This document shows positions 16,672 to 25,367 of a stretch of DNA of 64,000 bases, one piece after another (position 1 is the first letter of the stretch; every line of letters begins with the position of its first letter). Source of the stretch: Deltaproteobacteria bacterium (lineage in GTDB: Bacteria; Myxococcota_A; Polyangia; Polyangiales; Polyangiaceae); contig JACRCQ010000030.1 of NCBI GenBank assembly GCA_016218915.1, positions 310,001-374,000 of the forward strand, given 5' to 3'. Both the position numbers and the translations under genes were made by a program. The notes below the pieces were generated by a model that did no database searches, was not told the origin of the DNA, and was given only the letters and a program-made list of their open reading frames with translations.

Positions 16672-18054
16672 ATGTCCCATTCCCCGTTCGATCGCCAGAC
16701 CGCAGTTCACTCCATCGAGGTCCTTCGTCCCGAGTTCGAGCGCGAGCTCAAGACCCTCGTCGACATTCCCACCGTGAGCGCTCAGGTCGATCACAAGCCC
16801 GACATCGCGCGCGGAGTCGAAGCCGCCGCGGCTCTCATCAGGAAGGCTGGCGGCGCAGCAGAGGTGCTGCGACCCCGGAACCCGGACGGCAACCCGATTG
16901 TGCTGGGTCGTCTTGGGACCGATCCGGAGGCGCCCACGGTCACGGTCTACAACCACATGGATGTGCAGCCCGCGGACAGGGAGCAGGACGGATGGACGTC
17001 AGAGCCGTTCGAGATGACCATCGATGGCGATCGCTACCGGGGCCGCGGCACGACCGACGACAAGGGCCCAGCGCTCTCCGCGCTGTTCGGCGCGCGCTAC
17101 GCTCGCCAGCACGGCGTGCGGACCAACGTCGCGTTTCTCTGGGAGTTCGAGGAGGAGATCGGCTCACCCTCCTTCGAGGCCGCTCTCGAAGACCATCGCG
17201 ATCGCCTGAGCACCAGCAGCATCGTGGTCAGCGACACGATCTGGATCTCCAGAGGCCGCCCCGCTGTTCCCGCAGGCTTGCGAGGACTGCAGGGGTTCCT
17301 GCTCCGCCTTCGCACCGGACAGCGCGATGAGCACTCCGGGGTCACTGGCGGTGCTGCACGCAATCCCATCGCCGAGCTGATGGGCGTGGTGTGCGAGTGC
17401 TTCGACCCGTACACCGGGCAAGTCAGGATCCCGGGATTCTACGACGAGGTGATTGCCCCGACCGACGAGGAGTTCGCAGGATTCAAGGCGAGCGGGTTCA
17501 CGGTCGAGCAGTTCATGAAGGACCATCAGTTCTCGTCATTGCGCAGCACCGACCCCCTTGAGGTCATGTCGCGCATCTGGGCCCGCCCCACGTTCGAGGT
17601 GCACGGCGTGGTCGGCGGCTACTCCGGCGCTGGCCTCAAGACCATCGTCCCGCCCTACGCAGAGGTGAAGGTCTCCTGCCGCCTCGTTCCCTCCATGACC
17701 GGGAGCCGCACAGCCCAGCGCGTGCGCGAGTTCATCCAGGCGCGCCACCCGGATATTGAAGTGATCACGGATCACACTCTGGAGCCCTACGCTGGACAGA
17801 CCTCCGGCCCGCTCGCTGACGCCATCTCGTCAGCCATCGAATTCGGGTTCGGCGCCCGTCCGGTGTTCGTTCGGGAAGGGGGCTCGATCGGTGCCGTGCT
17901 GTCCATGCAGAAGATCCTGGGCAAGCCGATCTCGTTCCTTGGGCTGTCTCTGCCCGAGCATGGCTACCACGCTCCCAACGAGTTCTTCGACTGGGGCCAG
18001 GCGCAGGGAGGCATTCTGGCCTTTGCCGACTACTTCCGCAGGTTGGGTGGATGA
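16672..18054 (+). CDS. M20-family metallopeptidase/dipeptidase
   Basis: 460 residues from the ATG at 16672. It carries the M20 di-zinc ligand set in order: VYNHMDVQPAD (His and catalytic Asp), GRGTTDDKGP (bridging Asp), EFEEEIGSP (general base Glu and ligand Glu), and the late His in EHGYHAPNE. A dimerisation domain is inserted at about residues 190-340, including RDEHSG. No signal peptide, so a cytoplasmic dipeptidase or amidohydrolase of the CNDP/ArgE superfamily; the exact substrate is not determinable. It is transcribed divergently from the hybrid kinase with about 120 bp between starts. Confidence 0.9.
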   Translation: MSHSPFDRQTAVHSIEVLRPEFERELKTLVDIPTVSAQVDHKPDIARGVEAAAALIRKAGGAAEVLRPRNPDGNPIVLGRLGTDPEAPTVTVYNHMDVQPADREQDGWTSEPFEMTIDGDRYRGRGTTDDKGPALSALFGARYARQHGVRTNVAFLWEFEEEIGSPSFEAALEDHRDRLSTSSIVVSDTIWISRGRPAVPAGLRGLQGFLLRLRTGQRDEHSGVTGGAARNPIAELMGVVCECFDPYTGQVRIPGFYDEVIAPTDEEFAGFKASGFTVEQFMKDHQFSSLRSTDPLEVMSRIWARPTFEVHGVVGGYSGAGLKTIVPPYAEVKVSCRLVPSMTGSRTAQRVREFIQARHPDIEVITDHTLEPYAGQTSGPLADAISSAIEFGFGARPVFVREGGSIGAVLSMQKILGKPISFLGLSLPEHGYHAPNEFFDWGQAQGGILAFADYFRRLGG

Positions 18055-18121
18055 GGCAGGCGGACCTGGCCGCGACGTGCCGCGGGCATAGGCTCACGGC
18101 ACACGGCGCAGGTGAGGGGAC

Positions 18122-18445
18122 TCAAACGGAGAACGACGAGCCGCAGCCGCAGGTTCCCTTGACGTTGGGATTGCTGAACTTGAACCCTGAGCCGGCGAGC
18201 GTCTCGACGTAGTCGATCTCGGTGCCCTCGAGGTACTGGGCGCTCAAGGGGTCGACGTAGAGGTTGATGCCAAGCGACTCGAAGGTCTCGTCCATGTCCG
18301 TGGCCTTCTCTTCGAAATACAGGTCGTAGGAGAAGCCGGAGCATCCGCCGCCGATGACCCGGAGCCGGAGCCCTTGACCGTTCAGGTTCTCCGCTTCCGC
18401 GATTTCCTTGACCTTGGATGCTGCGCGTTCTGTAAGGGTGATCAT
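18122..18445 (-). CDS. erpA: A-type iron-sulfur cluster carrier ErpA
   Basis: 107 residues, the normal size of HesB/IscA/ErpA proteins. The three conserved ligand cysteines are C35 in GGGCSGFSY and C99/C101 in GTCGCGSSF. The segment YVDPLSAQYLEG and the C-terminus CGCGSSFSV match ErpA more closely than IscA or SufA. The protein receives Fe-S clusters from the assembly machinery and passes them to apo-proteins in the cytoplasm. It stands alone here, with no isc or suf genes in the window. A GGAGGA RBS precedes the ATG. Confidence 0.93.
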   Translation of the reverse strand: MITLTERAASKVKEIAEAENLNGQGLRLRVIGGGCSGFSYDLYFEEKATDMDETFESLGINLYVDPLSAQYLEGTEIDYVETLAGSGFKFSNPNVKGTCGCGSSFSV

Positions 18446-18655
18446 CCAGAATCCTCCTCCGAGCCAGGGATCAGCCGCCCGGGGGTGCGTGGGTCGTGCA
18501 GGCAGTCCCTCGGTTTCCGGCCGTGGGACACTCGACTCCAGTATAGGTAGCCGCCATGGGGTCCGCCAGTGCCCCGCTGACAGTTGTGAGCACTCGACGC
18601 ATGCATCCGTGCGTTAGTGCTTGCTCCCAGCGGCTACATCGCTAGCCTTCGGCCC

Positions 18656-19162
18656 ATGCACGACCCCAGGGTGCTCGTCGGCTTGACTGGTGCCATTGCC
18701 CTTTCCATCGCCACGTTCGCCGCCTGCGGCGGTCGCCAGCAGCAGCCCGCGAACCTGTCGGCCGCCCCATCGGCCTCCTCCTCGCTCTCGTTTTCGCCTT
18801 CTTCCGGCTCTTCCCCGCTTGACGCCGAGTTTGCAGCCGGCGCCTGCACGCTGAGCATGGGTGCTTCGCCTGGCTCGACCTACCAGTTCTCTCCTGCGGA
18901 CCGTCAAAAGGCCATCGATGGGCTGCGGGGTGCGATCCAGCCTTGCTTCCAACGCCCGACCGGCACCCAGGGCACGGTCTACCTGTCTGCGCAGATCGAT
19001 GCTTCCGGCCAGCTCACCGATCCGGTCGCTTCGCCCGGGGGCGCCTTGGCAACCGATGCCGCGCTGTGTCTTGGTGACCGACTCGGCAAGCTCAAGCTGC
19101 CTGCTCCCACGACCACCCCTGCGTCGCTGCTCGTTCTCGTAGTCAGCGCGTGCTCCCGCTGA
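18656..19162 (+). CDS. Small lipoprotein with a Cys-containing C-terminal domain
   Basis: 168 residues from the ATG at 18656; earlier in-frame starts precede the signal peptide. MHDPRVLVGLTGAIALSIAT leads to the lipobox FAACGG, then a Ser/Pro-rich spacer (about 28-65). The C-terminal part (about 85-165) reads GLRGAIQPCFQRPTGTQGTV ... SAQIDASGQLTDP ... CLGDRLGKLKLPAP, resembling the conserved C-terminal module of myxobacterial AgmX/PglI-like proteins, where two Cys and a TonB-C-like fold are common. Function unknown; probably envelope-anchored. The next gene (TPR/PEGA protein) is 99 bp downstream in the same direction. Confidence 0.75.
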   Translation: MHDPRVLVGLTGAIALSIATFAACGGRQQQPANLSAAPSASSSLSFSPSSGSSPLDAEFAAGACTLSMGASPGSTYQFSPADRQKAIDGLRGAIQPCFQRPTGTQGTVYLSAQIDASGQLTDPVASPGGALATDAALCLGDRLGKLKLPAPTTTPASLLVLVVSACSR

Positions 19163-19261
19163 CTTGCCTTGGCGCCGCCCCGGCCATCTCGGTCGACGTC
19201 CGCAAAGTACGGAGCTGGCGGAGTTCCGTGGTAGACTGCTACAGGTGGAGGTCATCCCTCG

Positions 19262-20317
19262 ATGCATTGCTTGTCGGTCGTGCGCCCCAGGACAATTCGC
19301 CTGATTGCTGCTGCCTTCCTTCTGTCGATTGCCACCGTGCCCATGGCCGATGCGAACGCAGGGGATGCAACGCCGCAGCAGATCGCCAAGGCTCGCGAAG
19401 CATTCCGTGAAGGCGTGTCGCTCGAGGCTGCCAACGATTGGAGCGGGGCTCTCGCCAAGTTCGAGTCTGTGGCGGCCGTCAAGATGACGCCGCAGGTGCG
19501 CTTCCATATCGCGCGCTGCCAGCACAAGATGGGCAAGCTTCTCGAGGCCCTGGGCGGCTACCGCATGGCCGCACATGAGGCCTCCCAGTCCAAGGATCCC
19601 AAGGCCCCAGAGGTCCTCAGGGAGGCTTCCGAAGGACTTGCCGAGGTCGAGAAGAAGATCCCCAAGCTGATCATCATCCGGGGCAAAGGGACCGAAGCCG
19701 GCGGAATATCGCTCGACGGCGTGGCCTTGGGGGAGAGCTCGATCGGCAAGGAAGTACCGGTGAACCCTGGGGGGCACACAATCGAATTCCGGGATCCGGA
19801 CGGCAAGTCCAACCGGGTCGTGATCACCCTGGGCGAAGGGGAGACTCGCAAGATCGACCTGATCCAGGAGGCTGCAAAGCCGCCACCTCCGCCGCCGACG
19901 CAGTCGGCTGCGCCCACGCAGTCTGCGCCTCCCCCTCCACCTCCCCCCCCTTCTCCCTCGGTGCTGCCGTGGGTCTTCGTGGGGGTGGGCGGCGCCAGCT
20001 TGGTCGCCTCGGGCGTGTTCTACCTCATGCGCAACAAGGCGATCAGCGATCTGGATGCCCAGTGCATCGACACCCGTTGCCCCGCTTCCATGCAGGACAC
20101 GGGCGACAAGGGAAAGATGTACACCACGCTCGGCAACGTCACCCTCGGCCTTGGCGTCGTCGGCATCGGCGTCGGCACCGTGCTTCTTCTCACGGGCAAC
20201 AAGAGCAGCAATGCAGATGCTCCGGCCAAGAAGGAATCAACCTCAAAGACCCGCATGACCGTCGTGTTCGGCGGTTCCAGTAACTCTGGGGAGGCGCGCC
20301 TTGTTGGAACCTTCTGA
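19262..20317 (+). CDS. TPR and PEGA-like envelope protein with two C-terminal TM segments
   Basis: 351 residues; a GGTGGAGG RBS precedes the ATG at 19262. A signal peptide (about 1-32) is followed by TPR-like helices (about 38-120: AREAFREGVSLEAANDWSGA, FHIARCQHKMGKLLEALGGY), then a PEGA-like beta domain (about 130-205: GGISLDGVALGESSIGKEVP, VNPGGHTIEF), a Pro/Ala/Gln-rich hinge (about 207-236), a hydrophobic segment (about 238-258) and a second one near 295-318. This TPR-PEGA-linker-membrane layout is frequent in myxobacterial proteins of unknown function. The last 17 bp overlap the next gene, indicating coupled translation. Confidence 0.82.
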   Translation: MHCLSVVRPRTIRLIAAAFLLSIATVPMADANAGDATPQQIAKAREAFREGVSLEAANDWSGALAKFESVAAVKMTPQVRFHIARCQHKMGKLLEALGGYRMAAHEASQSKDPKAPEVLREASEGLAEVEKKIPKLIIIRGKGTEAGGISLDGVALGESSIGKEVPVNPGGHTIEFRDPDGKSNRVVITLGEGETRKIDLIQEAAKPPPPPPTQSAAPTQSAPPPPPPPPSPSVLPWVFVGVGGASLVASGVFYLMRNKAISDLDAQCIDTRCPASMQDTGDKGKMYTTLGNVTLGLGVVGIGVGTVLLLTGNKSSNADAPAKKESTSKTRMTVVFGGSSNSGEARLVGTF

Positions 20318-21698
20318 CCTTCGTTCTCGAAGTCCGCTTCGACCGGCTTGTGCTGCAGTCATCGCCCTCGCACTTTCCGGTTGCGGGTTCCCTGAGCACA
20401 CCTACGATCTCCCCGAAGGCGACGGTGGGGGAAATGCTGGCGCAGCCGGCGACGTCAGCGTGGAGCCGATCCCGGATACGAGCGCCGGGGGGACCGGCGG
20501 TGCACAGCCCGACGCTCCGGATTCGAACGACACGCCAAGCGAGGATGCTCTGAACGAAGTGCAGCCCGATGTCGTGGACGCCGAGGTCGGTACCGATGTC
20601 CCCGATGTGCTGGAGACCGGACCGGAAACCTCAGAGACCGGAGACGGCCCCGACGACGTCGTCGACTCGGATGCGCCTGACGTCACCACGGACGAGGCCG
20701 CAGTCAACGAATGCGGCAGCACGGTCGAAGACTGCACCAACGGTGTGGACGACGACTGCGACGGGAAGATCGACTGCCAGGACACGAACTGCACGGCGCT
20801 GTTCAAGTGCACGCCGCCTCCTCCAGCGGGTTGGCAGGGCTACTTCCAGCTGTATGAAGGTACAGCGGCCAACCTGCCGTCGTGCGGCTCTCCGTTCTCG
20901 ACGCTCGCCGTCGCAGCAGGTCGCGATCCGGTGTTCTCCCCAGCCACGTGCACGAACTGTTCGTGCGGCAACCCGACCGGCATCCAGTGCGGCGAGCCGG
21001 ACATCATCATCTGGCAGGACGCGACATGCTCGTCGCCCTACGGTTGGGAATGGGGAGGATCCAATCCTCCGCTGACGCCCCACAACCAATGCGTGCCCAA
21101 GACCCTGACCTACGGCGACGCCGGTGGAATGGGGCCTCCGGCGTCGGTGAGCCTCGACCCGGCGCAGCCGGTCCTTGGTACAGGCTCGTGCACCGCAAGC
21201 GGTGGCATTGCGACCAAGCCGACACCCAATTGGAGCTTCGTCGCCCAGGCGTGCCAGGCCGACTCCGTGGGCGTTGGGTGCAGCGCCCAGCAAGTATGCG
21301 CTCCCAAGCCCGTCGCAGGCTACAAGACCGGTCTGTGCATCGCCAAACAGGGCGTGCAGGCCACCTGCCCGATCGGCGGCTACAACACCCGGTTCGTGTT
21401 CTACCAGGACTTCGCCGACTCGCGCGGCTGCACCCAGTGCACATGCGATCAGCCGACCGGCATGACCTGTCCCGGCACACTCATCGTCTCGACCTCCAGC
21501 ACCTGTGCCGGCGCCTCGATCGAGGCAACGCTCACAGGCGTGGACTGCAAGACCATCGGGCCTTCCACCAGCAAGTACCTGCGATACAACGATGCGCCCG
21601 CAGCCGGCGGCGTCTGCAACTCGGTCGGTGGGCAACCTTCTGGAACCGTCACGCCCGACGCTGCAACAGCGTACACTTTCTGCTGCTCTCCGGGCTGA
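20301..21698 (+). CDS. Cys-rich lipoprotein with MopE-like metal-binding motif
   Basis: 465 residues from a TTG at 20301 that has GGGGAGG about 7 nt upstream and overlaps the end of the preceding gene by 17 bp. The signal peptide ends in a lipobox (ALSGCG). An acidic Asp/Glu/Pro/Ser-rich region (about 30-135) follows, then CTNGVDDDCDGKIDCQDTNC, an Asp/Cys motif of the MopE putative metal-binding type. The rest (about 170-465) contains about two dozen Cys, with two similar CTNCSCGNPTGIQC / CTQCTCDQPTGMTC modules about 150 residues apart, suggesting an internal duplication. Probably an exported, disulfide-bonded surface protein; no enzymatic motif. Confidence 0.82.
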   Translation: MLEPSDLRSRSPLRPACAAVIALALSGCGFPEHTYDLPEGDGGGNAGAAGDVSVEPIPDTSAGGTGGAQPDAPDSNDTPSEDALNEVQPDVVDAEVGTDVPDVLETGPETSETGDGPDDVVDSDAPDVTTDEAAVNECGSTVEDCTNGVDDDCDGKIDCQDTNCTALFKCTPPPPAGWQGYFQLYEGTAANLPSCGSPFSTLAVAAGRDPVFSPATCTNCSCGNPTGIQCGEPDIIIWQDATCSSPYGWEWGGSNPPLTPHNQCVPKTLTYGDAGGMGPPASVSLDPAQPVLGTGSCTASGGIATKPTPNWSFVAQACQADSVGVGCSAQQVCAPKPVAGYKTGLCIAKQGVQATCPIGGYNTRFVFYQDFADSRGCTQCTCDQPTGMTCPGTLIVSTSSTCAGASIEATLTGVDCKTIGPSTSKYLRYNDAPAAGGVCNSVGGQPSGTVTPDAATAYTFCCSPG

Positions 21699-21710
21699 GG
21701 CGCTGCCTCG

Positions 21711-23411
21711 CTAGAACCCAGGGTCCGTCACGGGCGGGGGCTTCCATCCAGAAGGAACTCCCCCGTCGAACTTCCCGTGCTTCTTCTTGTCTTCCGGCCC
21801 CTTGAAGTTGAGCCCCGTGTTGTCCGACTCCACAGGGCCCCCTTGCGTGGGATCTGCCACAGGATGCGAGATGGCCTCGAGGTCGAAGGACTGCGGCCCC
21901 GCATCGCTCGCCGGCGCGGATGCCACGCTCGCAGGGGGAGCGGCCGACGTCGTCGCTGAGGACGTCCCCAACGCGGTCCCAGGGCTGGTCGCGACAGCGC
22001 CGCGCCCTCGCGTGACTTTCACGCCCGCAATTGCCAGCACCGCGATCGCAACCACGGCAATCCCGATGCCGACCATGAGCCCGGTCTTCCTGCGCGGACG
22101 CGGCGCAGCCACTTCCGGGCCGACGATCGGCTCAGGAGCGACGGCTGAACCGGTGGGCGACGATCCCGGCGATGTGTAGGCAATCGCAGTGGGGTTCGAC
22201 GTCGACGACGCGCTCATCACCTCGGTTTGCCCGTCAGGTGCGGGGCGCATGCCAGGCGCGAAGCCAACGCCGCCCGGATCGCTCACGGCCGAAACGCGTT
22301 CGGTCGGCGCCATCAACACCTTCTGTTGGCCTGATGCCGAGGACATCCCGGTCTCGATGTCCGACAGCGCCACCATCGCCGGCACCACGATCTCCGTGGA
22401 GCCGCTCGACGCGCGAGCATCGGCGCTGCGGATGGCGTCGCGCAACGCTTCGCGGCGCTTGTCCCCTATGTCACCCAGGAGCTCCTGCACGTACTTGGAT
22501 ACGTCGCTGACCGTGACCCTGCGCACCGTCGGCGGAAACACGCGCCCCAACGCGTCTGACATCTCTGCCGCGGTCTGGAACCTCTTCTCAGGATCGCGGT
22601 TGAGCGCCTTCTGCAGGACGGCCTCGAGGGGTCGAGGATACTTGGGATCCACGAAACGAGGCGATGGGACCGTACGGTGCAGGATGTTGTGGAGCGTCGC
22701 GACGTCGCTCTCGCCTCGGAACGGATGCTTTCCGGTCGTGACCTGGTAGAGCACGATGCCCATCGCGAAAATGTCGGTGCGGCGATCGACCTTGTGGCCC
22801 ATCGCCTGCTCTGGCGACATGTACGGGGCTTTGCCCTTGATCTGCCCTGCCGTTGTCTCGCTGGAAGTCCTGCCCGCAGCCTTTGCAACGCCGAAGTCCA
22901 CGAGCTTCACCACGCCATCGTAGGTGGTGAGGATGTTCTGAGGAGAGATGTCGCGGTGGACGAGCCCCACGGTCTTGCCATCGACGTTCTTCAGCTCGTG
23001 GGCCGCATGAACGCCGCTGCAGGCGTCTGCCATCATCTGGACAGCGATCGGCAGCGGGATTCCCCCGTGTTTCTTCGCCACCGCCCGGAGAATCGTCGCA
23101 AGCGACTCACCGTCGATGTACTCCATCACGATGTAGAGAACGTCCTGCTCTTCTCCGAGATCCATGATCTCGACGACGTTCGGGTGATGGATTTGCGCAG
23201 CAATCTGGGCCTCGTCGAGGAACATCTCCTCGAAGAGCGGATCGTCCGACAGGGACGGCAGCATGGTCTTGATGGCGACCGTCTTGGAGAAACCCCGGGA
23301 GCCCTTGAGTCGGGCCGCCCACACCGCTGCCATGCCACCTTTGGCTATCGGGACCAGGAACTCGTAGCGCCCTATGGTCTGTCCCGGCTTGATGTCGTCC
23401 AGGGTCTTCAT
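21711..23411 (-). CDS. Eukaryotic-type Ser/Thr protein kinase, single-pass membrane
   Basis: 566 residues. The N-terminal kinase domain (about 14-290) has every key element: Gly-rich loop AKGGMAAVW, K48 in VAIK, catalytic loop HRDISPQN with D154, metal-binding D172 in VDFG, and the APYMSPEQ P+1 loop. A Ser/Thr/Pro-rich juxtamembrane region (about 330-435) leads to a transmembrane helix (about 446-468) and an extracytoplasmic low-complexity tail ending in VPSGWKPPPVTDPGF, with no PASTA repeats. This is the PknB-like class expanded in Myxococcota. It is convergent with the MopE-like lipoprotein gene (12 bp apart) and has no phosphatase beside it. Substrates unknown. Confidence 0.93.
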   Translation of the reverse strand: MKTLDDIKPGQTIGRYEFLVPIAKGGMAAVWAARLKGSRGFSKTVAIKTMLPSLSDDPLFEEMFLDEAQIAAQIHHPNVVEIMDLGEEQDVLYIVMEYIDGESLATILRAVAKKHGGIPLPIAVQMMADACSGVHAAHELKNVDGKTVGLVHRDISPQNILTTYDGVVKLVDFGVAKAAGRTSSETTAGQIKGKAPYMSPEQAMGHKVDRRTDIFAMGIVLYQVTTGKHPFRGESDVATLHNILHRTVPSPRFVDPKYPRPLEAVLQKALNRDPEKRFQTAAEMSDALGRVFPPTVRRVTVSDVSKYVQELLGDIGDKRREALRDAIRSADARASSGSTEIVVPAMVALSDIETGMSSASGQQKVLMAPTERVSAVSDPGGVGFAPGMRPAPDGQTEVMSASSTSNPTAIAYTSPGSSPTGSAVAPEPIVGPEVAAPRPRRKTGLMVGIGIAVVAIAVLAIAGVKVTRGRGAVATSPGTALGTSSATTSAAPPASVASAPASDAGPQSFDLEAISHPVADPTQGGPVESDNTGLNFKGPEDKKKHGKFDGGVPSGWKPPPVTDPGF

Positions 23412-23630
23412 GTCAGGCTGCGATTCATTACAGGGTTCCAGACCTTGGCCTAGGTTACAAGGGGTTCGACCGTGCTTTCCTTACCTTGACGCTGCGCGCG
23501 GCTCGATCAAATTCTTCCGATGACAACCCGGGGAGGGCGTTTCTTTCGGCCATGCTTCTGCGTCTCGGCCGCCCCTTGAACCTCCACCGCCCTCCCTCCA
23601 CGTCGGCTGCAACCCGAAGGACTCCTCACG

Positions 23631-24527
23631 ATGGCTGACAACCAACCAGGTCCGTCTTTTTCCCGCAACCCCGACCTGTGCGTCATCACCTGTGCACTGT
23701 CTGGTGTTCTGGCAGATCGTCGCCAGTGCCCCTACATCCCCTACACCCCGGAGGAGATCGCCGAGGAGGCGCGACGCGCCTACGAAGCAGGGGCTGCCGT
23801 GGTTCATATCCACGCCAGGAACGACGATGGCTCGCCGACCTTCAGCCCGGCTACTTTTGCCCGGATCAAGGACGAGGTCCAGAAGCGGTGTCCGGTGATC
23901 CTCAACTTCTCGACCGGAACGATCCTCGATGATGTGACGGATCAGTGCGCCTACATCCGGCAGTCCCGTCCGGAGATCGCTGCCCTGAACATGGGCACCA
24001 TGAACTACGCGAAGTACAGCGCGAAACGCAAAGCCTTCGTGTTCGACATGGTCTTTCCCAACACCTATCAGAAGATCATCTCCCTTCTGACCGCGATGAA
24101 TGACAGCGGGGTCAAGCCTGAGCTCGAATGCTTCGACACCGGGCACGCGCACGGCATTGGTCCCCTGCTCGACATGGGCGTGCTGCGCCCGCCGCTGCAG
24201 TTCTCCTTCATCGTCAATGTCCTCGGCGGCATCCCTCCGCTGGTCGAATCCCTCCAGCTCCAAGCCCGGATCGTGCCCCCTGGAAGCGAATGGGAGGTCA
24301 TCGGGATCAGCTCATGCCAGTGGCGCATGCTCGCGACCGCCCTGGTCCTGGGCGGAAACATCCGTTGCGGTCTCGAGGACAACTTCTACCTGCCCAACGG
24401 CGAGATGGCTCGTTCCAACGGCGAGCTCGTCGAGGTCGCCGCACGCATGACGCGCGACGTCGGTCGCACCGTCGCAAACGTCGATCAGGCTCGCGACATC
24501 CTCGGCCTGCAGCGGAGATCCCCATGA
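23631..24527 (+). CDS. BKACE (DUF849) beta-keto acid cleavage enzyme
   Basis: 298 residues. The BKACE/Kce family condenses a beta-keto acid with acetyl-CoA to give acetoacetate and a new acyl-CoA, using a Zn-bound TIM barrel. Zn-ligand features are visible: H59 and H61 in VVHIHARND and E249 in CGLEDNFYLPNG, with NFSTGT at about residues 93-98. Which beta-keto acid is used cannot be told. The stop overlaps the start of the following crotonase gene by 4 bp (ATGA), and an acyl-CoA carboxyltransferase follows, indicating a small acyl-CoA catabolic operon. A scoAB pair elsewhere in the window (45411-46834) could process the acetoacetate formed. Confidence 0.88.
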   Translation: MADNQPGPSFSRNPDLCVITCALSGVLADRRQCPYIPYTPEEIAEEARRAYEAGAAVVHIHARNDDGSPTFSPATFARIKDEVQKRCPVILNFSTGTILDDVTDQCAYIRQSRPEIAALNMGTMNYAKYSAKRKAFVFDMVFPNTYQKIISLLTAMNDSGVKPELECFDTGHAHGIGPLLDMGVLRPPLQFSFIVNVLGGIPPLVESLQLQARIVPPGSEWEVIGISSCQWRMLATALVLGGNIRCGLEDNFYLPNGEMARSNGELVEVAARMTRDVGRTVANVDQARDILGLQRRSP

Positions 24528-25303
24528 CCGACTATTCGACCCTGCTCGTCTCGTCTTCCCAAGGTGTCGCCACCATCACCTTGAACCGCCCTGAGCGTCG
24601 CAATGCGATCGGCCCACGGATGTCCAACGAGCTGCTCTATGCGCTGTCGGGCGCCTTCGAGGATCCGGAAGTCCGTTGCGTGGTGCTGACCGGAGCCGGG
24701 GACAGCTTCTGCGCGGGCGGCGACTTTTCCGAGATGACCGCGCCTTCTGCGGCCCAGACCCTTCCCACCCGCGGCGACTTCGCGGATCTGCTGCTCACGC
24801 TGATGAATGCGCCCAAGCCGGTGATCGCACGGGTCAACGGGCACGCCATGGGAGGAGGGCTGGGATTGGTCGCGGCCAGCACTTTCGCGGTTGCCTCACG
24901 CGACGCGCGCCTCGGCACCCCGGAGATCACCGTCGGCGTCTTCCCCATGATGATCATGGCCGTGCTCGTCCGCGTCATCTCCCGGCGCCAGTTCCTCGAG
25001 ATGTCCCTGCTCGGAGGAAAGCTCAGCGCTGAGGATGCGCTGCGCGTGGGGCTGGTCAACCGGGTCGTGATGCCTGAGGAGCTCGACAGCGCGATCCAGG
25101 ACATGACCAGGCAGATTTGCGACAAGAGCCCCATTGCCATTCGCCTCGGGCTCGAGGCGTTCTCAGCCCAGCAGGACGTTGCTCTCGCCGACGCCCTGCC
25201 CATGCTGCGCGACAAGCTAGGAGCCTGTCTGGCGACCGACGACGCGCGCGAAGGACTCGGGGCTTTTCTGCAGAAACGCAAGCCGATCTGGACGGGTCGG
25301 TAG
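24524..25303 (+). CDS. Crotonase-fold (enoyl-CoA hydratase/isomerase family) protein
   Basis: 259 residues from the ATG at 24524, which overlaps the BKACE stop. It has the family landmarks: NRPERRNAIG, oxyanion-hole strand GAGDSFCAGGDF, the second oxyanion motif NGHAMGGGLGL, and LGTPEITVGVFP. In hydratases two acidic residues act on water; here the second (Glu in PEI) is present but the first, normally in GGGxEL, is Gly (GGGLGL). It may therefore be an isomerase, lyase or hydrolase of the superfamily rather than a standard hydratase. Next downstream (64 bp) is an acyl-CoA carboxyltransferase. Confidence 0.9.
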   Translation: MTDYSTLLVSSSQGVATITLNRPERRNAIGPRMSNELLYALSGAFEDPEVRCVVLTGAGDSFCAGGDFSEMTAPSAAQTLPTRGDFADLLLTLMNAPKPVIARVNGHAMGGGLGLVAASTFAVASRDARLGTPEITVGVFPMMIMAVLVRVISRRQFLEMSLLGGKLSAEDALRVGLVNRVVMPEELDSAIQDMTRQICDKSPIAIRLGLEAFSAQQDVALADALPMLRDKLGACLATDDAREGLGAFLQKRKPIWTGR

Positions 25304-25367
25304 AAACAGCCCTCGACGCGCAACGGCACGGGCCTGCGTTGGATCGGAGGGAGGACGAGGGTCAGAC

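Noticed and set aside
20402..20812. Ser/Pro-rich minus-strand open frame opposite the MopE-like lipoprotein
   Set aside because: Antisense complement of the acidic Asp/Glu-rich region; composition is explained by the real gene.
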